Positions 62,970 to 64,000 of a DNA stretch of 64,000 bases are shown one piece after another (position 1 is the first letter of the stretch; every line of letters begins with the position of its first letter). Both the position numbers and the translations under genes were made by a program. The DNA comes from Myoxocephalus aenaeus (Eukaryota; Chordata; Actinopteri; Perciformes; Cottidae): positions 6,026,501 to 6,090,500 of the forward strand of contig JBAMJR010000065.1 in assembly GCA_038501785.1 (NCBI GenBank), given 5' to 3'. The notes under the pieces were generated by a model that saw nothing but the letters and a program-made list of their open reading frames with translations, had not been told where the DNA came from and made no database searches.

Positions 62970-63282
62970 CCGTAAAAGTCGGGTTACAAGCCGCTCCTAC
63001 CTCTGGTCAGTGTCCCCGCTGTAGCAAGCTAGCAGCAGCGCTGCTGCTAGCTCGCCGCTGCTACTGCTAGCTCCCCGCTGCTACTGCCGCTGCCCGCTTC
63101 CCCTCTGCCCAAGTCGGGTGTCGAGCCGGGTCTGGTCCCGCTACCTTTGGTGTTTGTCGGAGCGCTAGCGGAAGTTAGCGGGGAAGTAGCGAAGTGCTAG
63201 CAGGAGCCCCAGCTGGCTACAGCGGGGAGCTAACGGGGACACTGACCGAAGGTTGTAGCGGCTCGTAACCCGACTTTTACGG
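62970..63282 (+). mobile_element. foldback MITE-like element, copy 2 (313 bases)
   Basis: Same TIR start (CCGTAAAAGTCGGGTTAC) and inverted end (GTAACCCGACTTTTACGG) as 38884-39312, again flanked by TA on both sides (62968-62969 and 63283-63284), and in the same orientation. Shared interior phrases include CCCAAGTCGGGTGTC and GGCTACAGCGGGGAGCTAAC. It lacks the AT-rich core of copy 1, which accounts for the roughly 116-base length difference. Confidence 0.75.
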
Positions 63283-63459
63283 TACATCCCATCTTTCAAA
63301 AGAAGGACGAGTCGTTTTAGTACAATAGCTGGCTGGTGTAAAGAGGGAATAAAGGCCAGGTACAAAGAAACAGAGGAAGTTTCAAAGAAGCGCGAGGGGA
63401 GGCAAAAGAGGGATGTTTTCACCGTTCACCGAGTCCACGGCAGGCCTGTGGGACTGGTA

Positions 63460-63792
63460 AGGATATGAGAGGAGCCGCACTTGAAAGCCCAGCGAGGAGT
63501 TTAAGATGTTCAGAGGGAGTTATTGGTCGCCCCCGCTCTTCCTCTTCCTCTCCCCTCCCCTCCCTCTGCTTCCCCGAGTCTTTTCAAGCTGCAGGCCGAC
63601 AGACTCTTTCTTCTCCTCTCATCCCTTCGAGCCTTTACATGCATGACGGGTACAGGAGGAAAAGAGAGACCGCAGAGGCGTGGAGAGTGGAAGAGGACGG
63701 GAGGAATGGAGGGGAGGAACACAGGTGAAGGACTCCAGACAAAAGGAGGGAGTGGAGAGAAAGAAAGTCGGAGTGAAGATGATAAGAAGATG
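63460..63792 (+). other. possible first exon ending at a strong donor
   Basis: A purine-rich stretch ends GATAAGAAGATG at 63792, followed by GTAAGTGAG, a near-perfect donor. It could be a 5' UTR or first exon of a gene continuing beyond the window. Open reading through it gives a low-complexity Gly/Arg/Glu sequence with no family that I recognise. Purine-rich DNA yields such donors by chance, so confidence is low. Confidence 0.12.
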
Positions 63793-64000
63793 GTAAGTGA
63801 GATAAACATTCGTTGCATTTTATTCGTTGGCATTTCAAGGAGGAAATTTCAGCTCACAGAGCTGTCTCGTACAAAATGAATACACAACTTCCTTTGATGG
63901 TCTATATTGCCAAAAGTATGATGACACCCGAATAAAGTCCAAAAAAAACACGGGCATCAACGCGCTGCTGTAACAGCCTCCACTCTTCTGGGAAGAACTT

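Noticed and set aside
1..64000. CRISPR arrays, prophage, operons or other prokaryotic systems
   Set aside because: The spliced vertebrate gene and microsatellite content show a fish nuclear genome; no regularly spaced repeats or dense coding were seen.

Overview
The window looks like a chromosomal segment of a ray-finned (teleost) fish, probably a percomorph. The reasons are the single spliced vertebrate gene it carries, the very high density of (CA)n/(GA)n microsatellites, a tRNA-derived SINE with the tail common in teleosts, L2-like and Tc1-like relics, and long non-coding spacers. Protein-coding density is very low: I can firmly support one gene.

Layout: (1) 1-3.6 kb is upstream intergenic DNA. 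(2) 3.6-11.0 kb holds pmp22 (peripheral myelin protein 22) on the plus strand. It has a TATA-containing candidate promoter (TATA at 3617-3623), a candidate non-coding exon 1 (to 3784), four coding exons (4474-4551, 4846-4939, 7910-8050, 8809-8969; 157 aa) and a long 3' UTR of about 2 kb with a good poly(A) signal at 10974-10979. The 3' UTR carries an 8-mer miR-29 site, two miR-9 seed matches and two Pumilio-type elements. Intron 3 carries an inverted SOX-type site pair, as expected for a myelin gene controlled by SoxE factors. (3) From 11 kb to 64 kb I see no convincing gene. This stretch is a gene desert made of unique, often AT-rich DNA with conserved-enhancer-like composition, interspersed with microsatellites, poly-G/C tracts and transposable-element relics.

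Repeats in the desert: a lone Tc1-type inverted-repeat arm (12.7-12.9 kb), LINE 3' ends (22.0, 24.4, 29.3 and 48.4 kb), a pair of copies of one dispersed repeat in opposite orientation (30.9-31.4 and 50.2-50.7 kb), hAT-like ends (34.7 and 44.8 kb), a SINE (35.2-35.4 kb), and two copies of a foldback, TA-flanked MITE-like element (38.9-39.3 and 63.0-63.3 kb), the most distinctive structure in the window outside pmp22. Weak candidate exons lie on the minus strand at 11.88-11.98 kb and on the plus strand ending at 63792.

In human, PMP22 is separated from HS3ST3B1 beyond its 3' end by a large gene desert. The layout here (pmp22 followed by >50 kb without genes) fits that arrangement, but neither flanking gene lies in the window, so this is an inference.
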